Origin: an uncultured Oscillospiraceae bacterium
GTDB taxonomy: Bacteria; Bacillota; Clostridia; Oscillospirales; Ruminococcaceae
Direction of reading: 5' to 3'
DNA length: 35,497 nucleotides
NCBI GenBank assembly: GCA_934539585.1
Contig: CAKTCT010000026.1
Location: forward strand, 1-35,497
Program-made: the position numbers and the translations under genes
Notes under the pieces: generated by a model
Databases searched by the model: none
Seen by the model: the letters and a program-made list of their open reading frames with translations, nothing else
Told to the model about the DNA's origin: nothing
Part shown: positions 7,211 to 14,928 of the stretch, piece by piece
How positions within the stretch are numbered: position 1 is the stretch's first letter
Layout: the number at the start of each line of letters is the position of its first letter

Positions 7211-7675
7211 ATGAAAACGGAACGGTTGGAGCTGGTCCCCATGGCGGTGGAGGAGGTCCTGGCCCTGGCAGAGAGCTGCGGGGACCCGGAGCTTTCCGGG
7301 GCTTACCGGGAAATGGCGGCGGGGGCCGCCGCTCATCCGGAACAGGCGCTGTGGTACACGGCGTGGAAAATCCTCCGGCAGGACACCGGGGAGATGGCGG
7401 GGGACCTATGCTTCAAGGGGCTGCCGGACTCCGGGCGGCCGGAGATCGGGTACGGGCTCCTGCCGGAGCACCAGGGGAAGGGTTACGCCACCGAAGCGGT
7501 GAAGGCCGCCTGCGGCTGGGCCTTTTCCCAGGAGGGGGTCCGCGCCGTGGAGGCGGAGACGGAGCCGGGGAACCGGGCGTCCCAGCGGGTGCTTCTGAAG
7601 GTCGGGTTCCGGCCCTTGGGCATCGACGGGGAGGAAGGGCCCCGGTTCCGGCTGGAAAAGGAGGACCTGGCATGA
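7211..7675 (+). CDS. GNAT family N-acetyltransferase (RimJ/RimL-like)
   Basis: The 154-residue protein fits the Gcn5-related acetyltransferase fold of the RimJ/RimL type. The acetyl-CoA motif A region is seen as GYGLLPEHQGKGYATEAV (about residues 80-97), followed by an ASQRVLLKVGF segment (about 126-136) typical of the family's C-terminal half. The substrate is unknown. The ATG at 7211 follows AAAGGAG. Its stop overlaps the pflA start (ATGA at 7672-7675), so translation of the two is probably coupled. A GNAT between pflB and pflA is not the usual arrangement; a role in acetylating a Pfl component is only speculation. Confidence 0.85.
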   Translation: MKTERLELVPMAVEEVLALAESCGDPELSGAYREMAAGAAAHPEQALWYTAWKILRQDTGEMAGDLCFKGLPDSGRPEIGYGLLPEHQGKGYATEAVKAACGWAFSQEGVRAVEAETEPGNRASQRVLLKVGFRPLGIDGEEGPRFRLEKEDLA

Positions 7676-8376
7676 CGGGGAGAATCCATTCCGTTCAGAG
7701 CTTCGGGGCCGTTGACGGGCCGGGGGTGCGGTTCGTCGTTTTCTTTCAGGGATGCCCGCTGCGGTGCGGGTACTGCCACAATCCGGACACCTGGGACCCC
7801 GCGGGAGGGGTCCCGGCGGAGACGGGGGAGCTGCTTAGGCAGATTCTCCGGTGCCGGGGGTATTTCGGGGACAAGGGCGGCGTGACCCTTTCCGGCGGGG
7901 AGGTCCTGATGCAGCCGGAGTTCGCGGCGGAGCTGCTGGGGCTTTGCAGGGCCGAGGGAATCCACACTGCCATCGACACCAGCGGCTGCCGTCTGGACGC
8001 GGCGGCGGAAAAGGTCCTGGACCAGACGGACCTGGTGCTTCTGGACCTGAAAATGACCACCGATGAGGAGTACCGGCGGCACACCGGGTGCTCCCTGGCA
8101 AAGCCCCTGGCCTTTCTGGAGCGGCTGGAGGAGCGGGGAATCCCGGCGTGGGTCCGGCAGGTCATCGTGCCTGGGGTCAACGACACGGCGGAGAACATCC
8201 GGCGGCTCAACGGGCTCCTGGCGGGGAAGCGGTGCGTCAAAAAGGTGGAACTGCTGCCCTTCCACAAGGTCTGCGGGGTAAAGTACCGGGAGATGGGAAT
8301 TCCCTTTCCCTTCGATGTGTATCCCGCGGCGGAGGCGGGAAAAGTGGCGGAGCTGCAGGCTTTGGTGCGGCCTTGA
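7672..8376 (+). CDS. pflA: Pyruvate formate-lyase-activating enzyme (radical SAM)
   Basis: The 234-residue radical SAM protein installs the glycyl radical on PflB using S-adenosylmethionine and a [4Fe-4S] cluster. The signature CxxxCxxC is at C28, C32 and C35 (GCPLRCGYCHNP), followed by a SAM-binding TLSGGEV motif. There is no extra ferredoxin insert, which fits PFL-AE rather than the activases of other glycyl-radical enzymes. The start overlaps the GNAT stop by four bases and is preceded by AAAAGGAGG. It is about 520 bases from the pflB stop in the same transcript, and PflB is the obvious partner. Confidence 0.95.
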   Translation: MTGRIHSVQSFGAVDGPGVRFVVFFQGCPLRCGYCHNPDTWDPAGGVPAETGELLRQILRCRGYFGDKGGVTLSGGEVLMQPEFAAELLGLCRAEGIHTAIDTSGCRLDAAAEKVLDQTDLVLLDLKMTTDEEYRRHTGCSLAKPLAFLERLEERGIPAWVRQVIVPGVNDTAENIRRLNGLLAGKRCVKKVELLPFHKVCGVKYREMGIPFPFDVYPAAEAGKVAELQALVRP

Positions 8377-8395
8377 GGGGTTTTGCAGAAGGGTC

Positions 8396-8424
8396 TTGCC
8401 GGAGGATGAGTTTCATGGTACAAT
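8396..8424 (+). promoter_or_regulatory. Promoter of the solute-binding protein gene
   Basis: TTGCCG (8396-8401), 17-base spacer, TACAAT (8419-8424). A GGCC-AAA-GGCC hairpin (8433-8443) follows in the short leader before the ribosome site GGAGG. Confidence 0.7.
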
Positions 8425-8468
8425 AAAAAAGACGGCCAAAGGCCGGTATTCTTTTTCCGGAGGACGGT

Positions 8469-10043
8469 ATGCGCAGAAAAATTCCGGCGATCTTGCTCCT
8501 GCTTTTGTTGCTCCCGGCGGTGTTGGCCGGGTGTCTGCGGGAGAAAAACAATTTTGTATATGATTTAGATGGGGCTCCCCAGAATTTGGACCCCCAATCG
8601 GCGGCAGACCCGGCTTCCCGGCTGGTCATCGCCAATCTTTTTGAGGGGCTTGTGACGGTAGACACCTTCGGCGGCATCCAGGCGGGGGCAGCAGAAAGCT
8701 GGACGGTCTCGAAGGACGGACTGACCTATGAATTTACCCTCCGGGAGGACGGAAAGTGGTCCAATGGCGACCCGTTGACAGCGGCGGATTTTGTCTACGG
8801 TTTCCGGCGGCTTTTCGACCCTGCCACCAATGCGCCGGGGGTATCGGATTTTCTCTGCATCCAGGGCGGGACGGCGGTCCTCTCCGGAGAGGCCGGGAGC
8901 GACGCTCTGGGCGTTTGCGCGCAAGGGAAACGGACGCTGACCATTCAATTGGAGCGGTACAACAGCCGGTTTTTGGAGCTGCTGGCAACGGCTCCTGCTA
9001 TGCCCTGTAAGGAGGATTTTTTCCTGAGCACCAAGGGCAAGTACGGATTGGCCGGAAACAAAATTATGGGCAATGGGGCGTTTTACCTTTCCTCCTGGAG
9101 GGAGAGCGGAACGGTCTGCCTTCGACCCAGCGCCACTTATTACGACCGGGGCAAGGTGACGGCGACGTCTCTGACCCTGGCGGTTCCATCCTCAGGGACG
9201 GCGCTGGAGCGCTTCCGCAGCGGAACCAGCTCTGCTGTGGCCATGGGCGGTGCGGAATTCCTCAGCCTGGGAAATCTATCCGGACAAGAGGTGGAACGCA
9301 GCGACAGCGCGGTCTGGGGGATGATCTTCCAGGTGGAGGCGGAGCCTTTTTCCAACGAGAAAATCCGACAGGCACTGTTTCTGGACGCGGATTTTTCCAC
9401 CATGGAGGCGGTGCTGCCGGAGTACTACCAGCGGGCCCGGGCCGTGGTGTCCAAAAACGCGGTCCTGGACGGGGAAAATTACCGGGAGGCCGCCGGGGAG
9501 GACCGGATGCCGGCTCTGGACCGGGAAGGGGCCAAGGAGCTGTTCCGGGCCGGGGCGGCGGAGCTTTCCGAGGACGGGCTGGTGGGCGTCCGGCTGATCC
9601 TTCCGGCGGGGTACGGCCATGAGAAGTACTTTGCCTACCTTTCCCAGATCTGGCAGCGGGATTTCGGGCTCTATCTGACGGTGGAGGCCCTGGACGCCGG
9701 GGACTACGCCGCCCGGCTGGCGGCGGGGGACTACGAGTGCGCCCTGGTGAGCCTTTCCGGCAGCGGCGGGACACCGGAGGCGGCGCTGTCCTATTTTGCA
9801 TCGGAGGGCGGGGGTTACCATATCGGGGAGCTGGACCGGCTCCTGACCCAGGCCGCCGGGGAAAGCGACGGGGAGACGGCTCTGGAGCTTTACCGCCAGG
9901 CGGAGGATCTGCTCATCGGCCAGGGACGGTTTTTGCCGTTTTACTACCAGGCGGAGTACTTCGTCTGCGGGCCGGGAATCACCGGCGTGACCTACCGCTT
10001 CGACAGCAGGACCCCGGATTTCCGGTTCGGGAAGATCCGGTAG
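8469..10043 (+). CDS. ABC transporter substrate-binding lipoprotein, family 5 (OppA/DppA-like)
   Basis: The 524-residue protein has a lipoprotein signal: basic start, a leucine-rich hydrophobic stretch and lipobox LAGC with C22 as the lipidated cysteine. The mature part matches the SBP_bac_5 family that captures oligopeptides, nickel or other solutes outside the cell (features such as QNLDPQSAADPAS at about 38-50, and LREDGKWSNGDPLTAADFVYGFRR at about 96-119, which is characteristic). No permease or ATPase genes adjoin it, so it is an orphan binding protein; it has its own promoter and is followed by rpsO. The ligand cannot be predicted. Confidence 0.9.
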   Translation: MRRKIPAILLLLLLLPAVLAGCLREKNNFVYDLDGAPQNLDPQSAADPASRLVIANLFEGLVTVDTFGGIQAGAAESWTVSKDGLTYEFTLREDGKWSNGDPLTAADFVYGFRRLFDPATNAPGVSDFLCIQGGTAVLSGEAGSDALGVCAQGKRTLTIQLERYNSRFLELLATAPAMPCKEDFFLSTKGKYGLAGNKIMGNGAFYLSSWRESGTVCLRPSATYYDRGKVTATSLTLAVPSSGTALERFRSGTSSAVAMGGAEFLSLGNLSGQEVERSDSAVWGMIFQVEAEPFSNEKIRQALFLDADFSTMEAVLPEYYQRARAVVSKNAVLDGENYREAAGEDRMPALDREGAKELFRAGAAELSEDGLVGVRLILPAGYGHEKYFAYLSQIWQRDFGLYLTVEALDAGDYAARLAAGDYECALVSLSGSGGTPEAALSYFASEGGGYHIGELDRLLTQAAGESDGETALELYRQAEDLLIGQGRFLPFYYQAEYFVCGPGITGVTYRFDSRTPDFRFGKIR

Positions 10044-10073
10044 AAAAAAATTCGGGAGATCGGCGAAAATTCC

Positions 10074-10102
10074 TTTACAAGCGGAAGATTTTGTGTTATA
10101 CT
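10074..10102 (+). promoter_or_regulatory. Promoter of rpsO
   Basis: TTTACA (10074-10079), 17-base spacer, TATACT (10097-10102). It gives a leader of about 100 bases containing several short GC-rich hairpins such as CCCCGTTGTCGGGG (10139-10152), plausibly the region for S15 autoregulation. Confidence 0.8.
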
Positions 10103-10208
10103 AGTTCCTGTGCCGCATAGATGGCTTTGCGGAGTATGCCCCGTTGTCGGGGATGTTGCCTGCCCTTGGCTATTGTGCCGGTAAAATTTTCAAAGAGGTG
10201 ACTCTATC

Positions 10209-10475
10209 ATGATGAGAAAAGAAGAAAAGACCCTGATCATCGAGGAGAACAAGCGCCACGACGGCGACACCGGTTCCCCCGAAGTGCAGATCGCCATTCT
10301 GACCAAGCGGATCAACGATCTGACCGAGCATCTGCGCACTAACAAGAACGACCATCACAGCCGCCGCGGCCTGTTTAAAATGATCGGCCGCCGCCGCAGC
10401 CTGCTCAACTACCTGATGAAGACGGATATCGAGGGCTACCGCGCCCTGATCGCGAAGCTGGGTATCCGCAAGTAA
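10209..10475 (+). CDS. rpsO: 30S ribosomal protein S15
   Basis: The 88-residue protein is ribosomal protein S15, which binds 16S rRNA in the central domain and nucleates the platform of the 30S subunit. The family signature is evident: HDGDTGSPEVQIAILT (about 17-32), HHSRRGL (48-54) and GRRRSLLNYL (60-69). Length is standard at 88-89 residues. Two adjacent ATG codons (10209, 10212) follow AGAGGTG; either could be used. The gene lies just upstream of pnp, the classical rpsO-pnp arrangement. Confidence 0.97.
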   Translation: MMRKEEKTLIIEENKRHDGDTGSPEVQIAILTKRINDLTEHLRTNKNDHHSRRGLFKMIGRRRSLLNYLMKTDIEGYRALIAKLGIRK

Positions 10476-10490
10476 GTTTCGGAACGGAGA

Positions 10491-10516
10491 GGCAGATGGG
10501 AGACCATCTGCCTTTT
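10491..10516 (+). terminator. Terminator between rpsO and pnp
   Basis: GGCAGATGG (10491-10499) pairs with CCATCTGCC (10504-10512) followed by TTTT. A second T-run (GTTTTTT, 10520-10526) lies just beyond. Confidence 0.8.
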
Positions 10517-10583
10517 AGCCGTTTTTTCGGCACCTGCCGGAAAACAGCCGCTATACACATTTTGTCAGCGCGGAGAGAGGGAT

Positions 10584-10632
10584 TTAGCATTAACTCGTGT
10601 GCCCGGAGCCCGGGCCCAGGATTTATTGCTAA
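10584..10632 (+). promoter_or_regulatory. Structured leader of pnp
   Basis: TTAGCA (10584-10589) can pair with TGCTAA (10627-10632), enclosing a perfect GCCCGG-AGC-CCGGGC hairpin (10601-10615). This two-part stem sits about 30 bases before the pnp start. Known pnp genes are autoregulated through a leader hairpin, so this is a candidate site, by inference only. No strong separate promoter is visible between rpsO and pnp. Confidence 0.5.
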
Positions 10633-10662
10633 GCCTGTGCTTCGCGCGGTTTGGAGGTACAA

Positions 10663-12774
10663 ATGGCAAGAGAAGTGAAAACCTTTACCACCACCTTCGC
10701 CGGCCGGGAGCTCACCGTGGAGACCGGCCGCACCAGCGAGCTCACCAACGGCTCCTGCTGGGTCCGCTATGGCGAGACCGTCGTCATGGCCAACGTCACC
10801 GCTTCCGCAAAGCCCCGGGAAGGCGTGGATTTCTTCCCCCTCTCCGTGGACTATGAGGAAAAGCTCTACGCTGTGGGCAAAATCCCCGGCTCCTTCCTCA
10901 AGCGGGAAGGCCGCCCTACCGAGAAAGCGACCCTGACCTCCCGGATGATCGACCGGCCCATCCGGCCCATGTTCCCCAAGGACATGCGCAACGACGTTTC
11001 CGTGGTCGTCACTGTGCTTTCCACCGACATCGACAACTCCCCGGAAATCGCGGGCTTCATCGCCGCGGCTATCGCCATCGGCATCTCCGACATCCCCTTC
11101 CGTGAGCCTGTGGCCGCCGTCAGCGTCGGCCTGGTGGACGGCGAGATTGTCCTGAACCCCATCACCAACCAGCGTGCCAAGTCCGATCTGGACCTGACCG
11201 TTGCGGGCACCGCCGAAAAGATCGTCATGATCGAGGCCGGGGCCAACGAGGTGGACAACCAGACCATGCTCAAGGCCATTGCCGCCGGTCATGAGGAGAT
11301 CAAGAAAATGGTCGCCTTCATCGCCGACATCCAGGCCCAGATCGGCAAGCCCAAATTCGCCTTCGAGTCCAAGGAAGTCCCCCACGAGCTGCTGGACGCG
11401 GTTCTGGAGGAGTTCGGTGACCAGTTCAAATACGCCCTGGACACCGACGACAAGAACATCCGGGAGGAGCGGCTCCTGCCCATTACCGACGCCATCCACG
11501 CCAAGTACGACGAGGAATATGCCGACCAGCCCACTCTCTTGGGCGAGGTCATCTATAAGGCCCAGAAGGTCATTGTCCGCCGCTGGCTCCTGGACGAGCA
11601 GAAGCGCGTGGACGGACGCGGCATGGACCAGATGCGGCCCCTGTCCGCCGAAGTGAACCTCCTGCCCCGGGTTCACGGCTCCGGCCTGTTCACCCGCGGC
11701 CAAACCCAGGTCCTGACGGTGGCGACCCTGGGCCCTGTCTCCGATGCCCAGATGCTGGATAGCATCGACGAGGACGAGGAGAAGCGCTACATGCATCAGT
11801 ACAACTTCCCCAGCTACTCTGTGGGCGAGACCCGGCCTTCCCGGGGTCCCGGACGCCGGGAAATCGGCCACGGCGCTCTGGCAGAGCGGGCTCTGGTGCC
11901 GGTGCTGCCTTCTGTTGAGGAATTCCCCTACGCCATGCGGCTGGTCTCCGAGGTGCTGTCCTCCAACGGCTCCACTTCCCAGGCTTCCATCTGCGGCTCC
12001 ACCCTGGCGCTGATGGACGCAGGCGTTCCCATCAAAGCCCCTGTGGCCGGCATTTCCTGCGGCCTCATCACCGAGGGCGACCGCTGGATGACCATGGTGG
12101 ACATCCAGGGCCTGGAAGACTTCTACGGCGACATGGACTTCAAGGTGGGCGGCACCCATAAGGGCATCACCTCCATCCAGGTGGACATCAAGATCGACGG
12201 CCTGACCATGGACATCATCGCCGACGCTTTTGAAAAGACCAAAAAGGCCCGGGATTATATCATCGACGAGATTATCCTCAAGGCCATCCCGGCCCCCAGA
12301 GACCACGTTTCCAAGTACGCGCCCAAGCAGAAATCCACGGTGATCCCGGTGGATAAGATTCGCGACGTCATCGGCTCCGGCGGAAAGGTCATCCAGAAGA
12401 TCTGCGCCGAGTGCGACGTCAAGATCGACATCAACGAGGACGGCCACGTCTTCATCCTGGGTGTGGAGCAGGAGAACGTGGACCGGGCCATGTATATCGT
12501 CGAGACCATTGCCAAGGACCCCGAGGTCGGCGCCATTTATAAAGGCAAAGTGACCCGGCTGATGAACTTCGGCGCCTTTGTCGAGATTGCTCCCGGCAAG
12601 GAAGGGCTGGTCCACATCTCCAAGCTGGAAAACCGCCGGGTGGAGAAGGTGGAGGACGTGGTTGCCGTAGGCGACGAGGTCTACGTCAAAGTGACCGAGA
12701 TCGACGACCAGGGCCGCATCAACCTCTCCCGGAAGGACGCCATGAACGATCTGGCCCGCCGGAACAACGGCTGA
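10663..12774 (+). CDS. pnp: Polyribonucleotide nucleotidyltransferase (PNPase)
   Basis: The 703-residue trimeric exoribonuclease degrades RNA 3' to 5' by phosphorolysis and takes part in mRNA and sRNA turnover. Domains in order: first RNase PH-like domain (about 10-210), an all-helical linker, second RNase PH-like domain (about 310-545) with the conserved FTRGQTQ stretch, a KH domain (VIGSGGKVIQKI, about 563-574) and a C-terminal S1 domain (GAIYKGKV...GAFVEI...). The open frame extends to a TTG at 10651, but that codon overlaps the ribosome site GGAGGT, so the ATG at 10663 is the start. Length matches the family. Confidence 0.97.
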   Translation: MAREVKTFTTTFAGRELTVETGRTSELTNGSCWVRYGETVVMANVTASAKPREGVDFFPLSVDYEEKLYAVGKIPGSFLKREGRPTEKATLTSRMIDRPIRPMFPKDMRNDVSVVVTVLSTDIDNSPEIAGFIAAAIAIGISDIPFREPVAAVSVGLVDGEIVLNPITNQRAKSDLDLTVAGTAEKIVMIEAGANEVDNQTMLKAIAAGHEEIKKMVAFIADIQAQIGKPKFAFESKEVPHELLDAVLEEFGDQFKYALDTDDKNIREERLLPITDAIHAKYDEEYADQPTLLGEVIYKAQKVIVRRWLLDEQKRVDGRGMDQMRPLSAEVNLLPRVHGSGLFTRGQTQVLTVATLGPVSDAQMLDSIDEDEEKRYMHQYNFPSYSVGETRPSRGPGRREIGHGALAERALVPVLPSVEEFPYAMRLVSEVLSSNGSTSQASICGSTLALMDAGVPIKAPVAGISCGLITEGDRWMTMVDIQGLEDFYGDMDFKVGGTHKGITSIQVDIKIDGLTMDIIADAFEKTKKARDYIIDEIILKAIPAPRDHVSKYAPKQKSTVIPVDKIRDVIGSGGKVIQKICAECDVKIDINEDGHVFILGVEQENVDRAMYIVETIAKDPEVGAIYKGKVTRLMNFGAFVEIAPGKEGLVHISKLENRRVEKVEDVVAVGDEVYVKVTEIDDQGRINLSRKDAMNDLARRNNG

Positions 12775-12784
12775 TTTCTCAACG

Positions 12785-12821
12785 GTTCCCCGATTGCGCA
12801 AGGCAACCGGGGAACTTTTTT
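12785..12821 (+). terminator. Terminator of pnp
   Basis: GTTCCCCG (12785-12792) pairs with CGGGGAAC (12808-12815), followed by TTTTTT. Confidence 0.85.
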
Positions 12822-12891
12822 GCCCATTTTGCGGGGGATGTGAAAATCCCGGGCTTTTTTTGGCCAAAAGGGATATTTTCCGACAGATTCG

Positions 12892-12920
12892 TTGACATCT
12901 TACCAGGAAAACAGTATAAT
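12892..12920 (+). promoter_or_regulatory. Sigma-A promoter of the hydrogenase operon
   Basis: TTGACA (12892-12897), 17-base spacer, TATAAT (12915-12920): perfect consensus. The leader of about 60 bases is AT-rich. No operator is obvious. Confidence 0.88.
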
Positions 12921-12986
12921 GAAATGAGAATTTGATAAGAAATCAACAATTTACTTTCGCGTAAATTGGGAATTGGAGGATTCAGG

Positions 12987-13235
12987 ATGGACGTCAACAT
13001 TTGCGTAGGGAGCTCCTGCCATCTGAAGGGCTCGTACAACATTATCCATGTGTTCCAGGAGCTGATCAACCAGTATCATCTGGAGGACCAGGTGGAGCTG
13101 AAGGCTTCTTTCTGCCTGGGGCACTGCACCGACGGGGTCTCCACCATCATCAACGGGGAGCCGGTGTATCACGTTTCCCCGGAAAACGCGGTGGAGATTT
13201 TCCACCAGTACGTGTTGGAGCCGCTGCAAAAATAA
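12987..13235 (+). CDS. Thioredoxin-like [2Fe-2S] ferredoxin (NuoE/HymA-type domain)
   Basis: The 82-residue protein fits the thioredoxin-like [2Fe-2S] fold found in NuoE and in small subunits of [FeFe] hydrogenase systems. It has CVGSSC (C7, C12) and CLGHC further on (near residues 44-48), the four-cysteine pattern of that fold. It is likely an electron carrier or partner for the hydrogenases encoded next to it. The ATG at 12987 follows GGAGG; an earlier ATG lacks a ribosome site. The next gene begins 16 bases after its stop. Its small size rules out a full NuoE subunit. Confidence 0.82.
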   Translation: MDVNICVGSSCHLKGSYNIIHVFQELINQYHLEDQVELKASFCLGHCTDGVSTIINGEPVYHVSPENAVEIFHQYVLEPLQK

Positions 13236-13251
13236 GCGGGAGGTGACGGTT

Positions 13252-14913
13252 GTGGAAATTCTGCGATTCAAAAAAGCCAACTGCAAAAACTGCTATAAAT
13301 GCATCCGGGAATGTCCCATCAAGGCCATCCGCTTCCGGGAGCACCAGGCCCAGATCATCCGGGATGAGTGCATCCTCTGCGGGCGGTGCGTCCGGGTATG
13401 TCCCCAGAACGCCAAGGAGGTCCGGGACGACACCTACCTGGTGAAGGAGTTCCTTCGTAGGGGGGAGAAGGTCATTCTGGCCATGGCCCCCTCCTACGCG
13501 GCGGCCTTCCGGGTCCGGAGCCTGACTCCGGTGGCGGAAGCGGTGAAAAAGCTGGGGGTCTGGGACGTGTCCGAGACGGCCATTGGGGCCAAAATGGTCA
13601 AGACAGAGTACGAAAAGCTGGTGGCCGAGGGCCATCCGGTGATCATTTCCACCTGCTGCCACTCCATCGTGCGGCTGGTGCAGAAGTATTACGTGGACTG
13701 CATCCCCTATCTGGCTCCGGTGATCTCCCCCATGCACGCCCACGCTAAGCTTTTGAAAGAGCAATGTCCCGACGCCAAGGTGGTCTTCGTCAGCCCGTGC
13801 ATTTCCAAGAAGGATGAGGTGGACCAGTACTGCGACGGCGCGGTGGACTGCACCATTACCTTTGACGAGCTTTACGACTGGCTCCAGGAGGAGGGGATCG
13901 CCATTGACGCCTCCCTGGACGACCAGGAGCGTTACCGCAGCCGGTTCTTCCCGGAGACCGGGGGAATCCTGAAATCCATGGACCATGACCCCAGCTGCCA
14001 TTATCTGGCAGTGGACGGGGTGGAGAACTGCCGCCATGCGCTGGAGGAAATCCAGGCCGGGGGGCTCCGGGGATGCTTTATCGAGATGAGCGCCTGCTCC
14101 GGCAGCTGTGTCAACGGGCCCGCCATGCCCAAGGCGGTCCGGGGCGTCCTCACGGGGCAGACCTATGTGGAGGACAGCGCCGACCCGGTGAAGGATTACG
14201 ACGTCCGGCCGGAGCCTCTAAACAAGCACATCGTCATGGACCGGCCCAGCCTGGAAATGCCCGGGGAGGGCGCTATCGAGGAGATTCTGGCCAAAATCGG
14301 CAAGCACCGTCCCGAGGACATGCTCAACTGCGGGGCCTGCGGCTATCCCACCTGCCGGGATAAGGCCATTGCGGTCTACCAGGGCAAGGCGGAGCTGGAA
14401 ATGTGCCTGCCCTACATGAAGGAGCGGGCGGAATCGGTGTCCAATAACGTCCTGGACGCCACGCCCAATGCCATTATCGCCGTGGACGACTCCCTGACCA
14501 TCCAGCAGTTCAACCGGGCGGCTTATACCCTCTACGGCATCGACCCCGCCGTGGACATGACGGGGCACCCCGCCGACGAGGTCTACGACGTGGCGGAGCT
14601 GGCCGAAGTGGTGGACTCCCGGCAGAACATCCTGTCGGAGCGATGTCTCCTGGAGTGCCGGGGCATTTATGTGGAAAAATCTATCGTCTACGACGAGGAG
14701 CACCGGCTGCTGCTCATCTTCCTCAAGGACATCAACAAGGAGGAGCAGGAGGCCAAGCGGGCCGCCGCCATGCGCCGGGATACCATTGAAATCACCGATC
14801 AGGTCATCAGCAAGCAGATGCGGGTGGTCCAGGAGATCGCCTCGCTGCTGGGCGAGACCACGGCCGAGACCAAGATCGCTCTGACCAAGCTGAAAAACTC
14901 CATGGCAGATTGA
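13252..14913 (+). CDS. Sensory-type (group C-like) [FeFe] hydrogenase with PAS domain
   Basis: The 553-residue protein has two N-terminal [4Fe-4S] motifs (C11-C21 and C40-C50), an H-cluster domain with C135/C136 (STCCHS), C183 (SPCISKK) and C282/C286 (ACSGSC), a further Fe-S domain (CGACGYPTC from C360) and a PAS domain (about 395-500) ending in a helical tail. H-cluster followed by a Fe-S domain and PAS is the known layout of group C [FeFe] hydrogenases, thought to sense H2 rather than turn it over quickly. The next gene is a PP2C phosphatase, as described for the C3 subgroup, so a signalling role is likely. The start is GTG at 13252: an in-frame GTG at 13243 lies within the GGAGGTGA ribosome site. 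Confidence 0.88.
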   Translation: MEILRFKKANCKNCYKCIRECPIKAIRFREHQAQIIRDECILCGRCVRVCPQNAKEVRDDTYLVKEFLRRGEKVILAMAPSYAAAFRVRSLTPVAEAVKKLGVWDVSETAIGAKMVKTEYEKLVAEGHPVIISTCCHSIVRLVQKYYVDCIPYLAPVISPMHAHAKLLKEQCPDAKVVFVSPCISKKDEVDQYCDGAVDCTITFDELYDWLQEEGIAIDASLDDQERYRSRFFPETGGILKSMDHDPSCHYLAVDGVENCRHALEEIQAGGLRGCFIEMSACSGSCVNGPAMPKAVRGVLTGQTYVEDSADPVKDYDVRPEPLNKHIVMDRPSLEMPGEGAIEEILAKIGKHRPEDMLNCGACGYPTCRDKAIAVYQGKAELEMCLPYMKERAESVSNNVLDATPNAIIAVDDSLTIQQFNRAAYTLYGIDPAVDMTGHPADEVYDVAELAEVVDSRQNILSERCLLECRGIYVEKSIVYDEEHRLLLIFLKDINKEEQEAKRAAAMRRDTIEITDQVISKQMRVVQEIASLLGETTAETKIALTKLKNSMAD

Positions 14914-14928
14914 GAAAGGCGGGACAAG

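Noticed and set aside
13243..13251. Upstream GTG as start of the sensory hydrogenase
   Set aside because: It lies inside the GGAGGTGA ribosome-binding site; GTG at 13252 has correct spacing.
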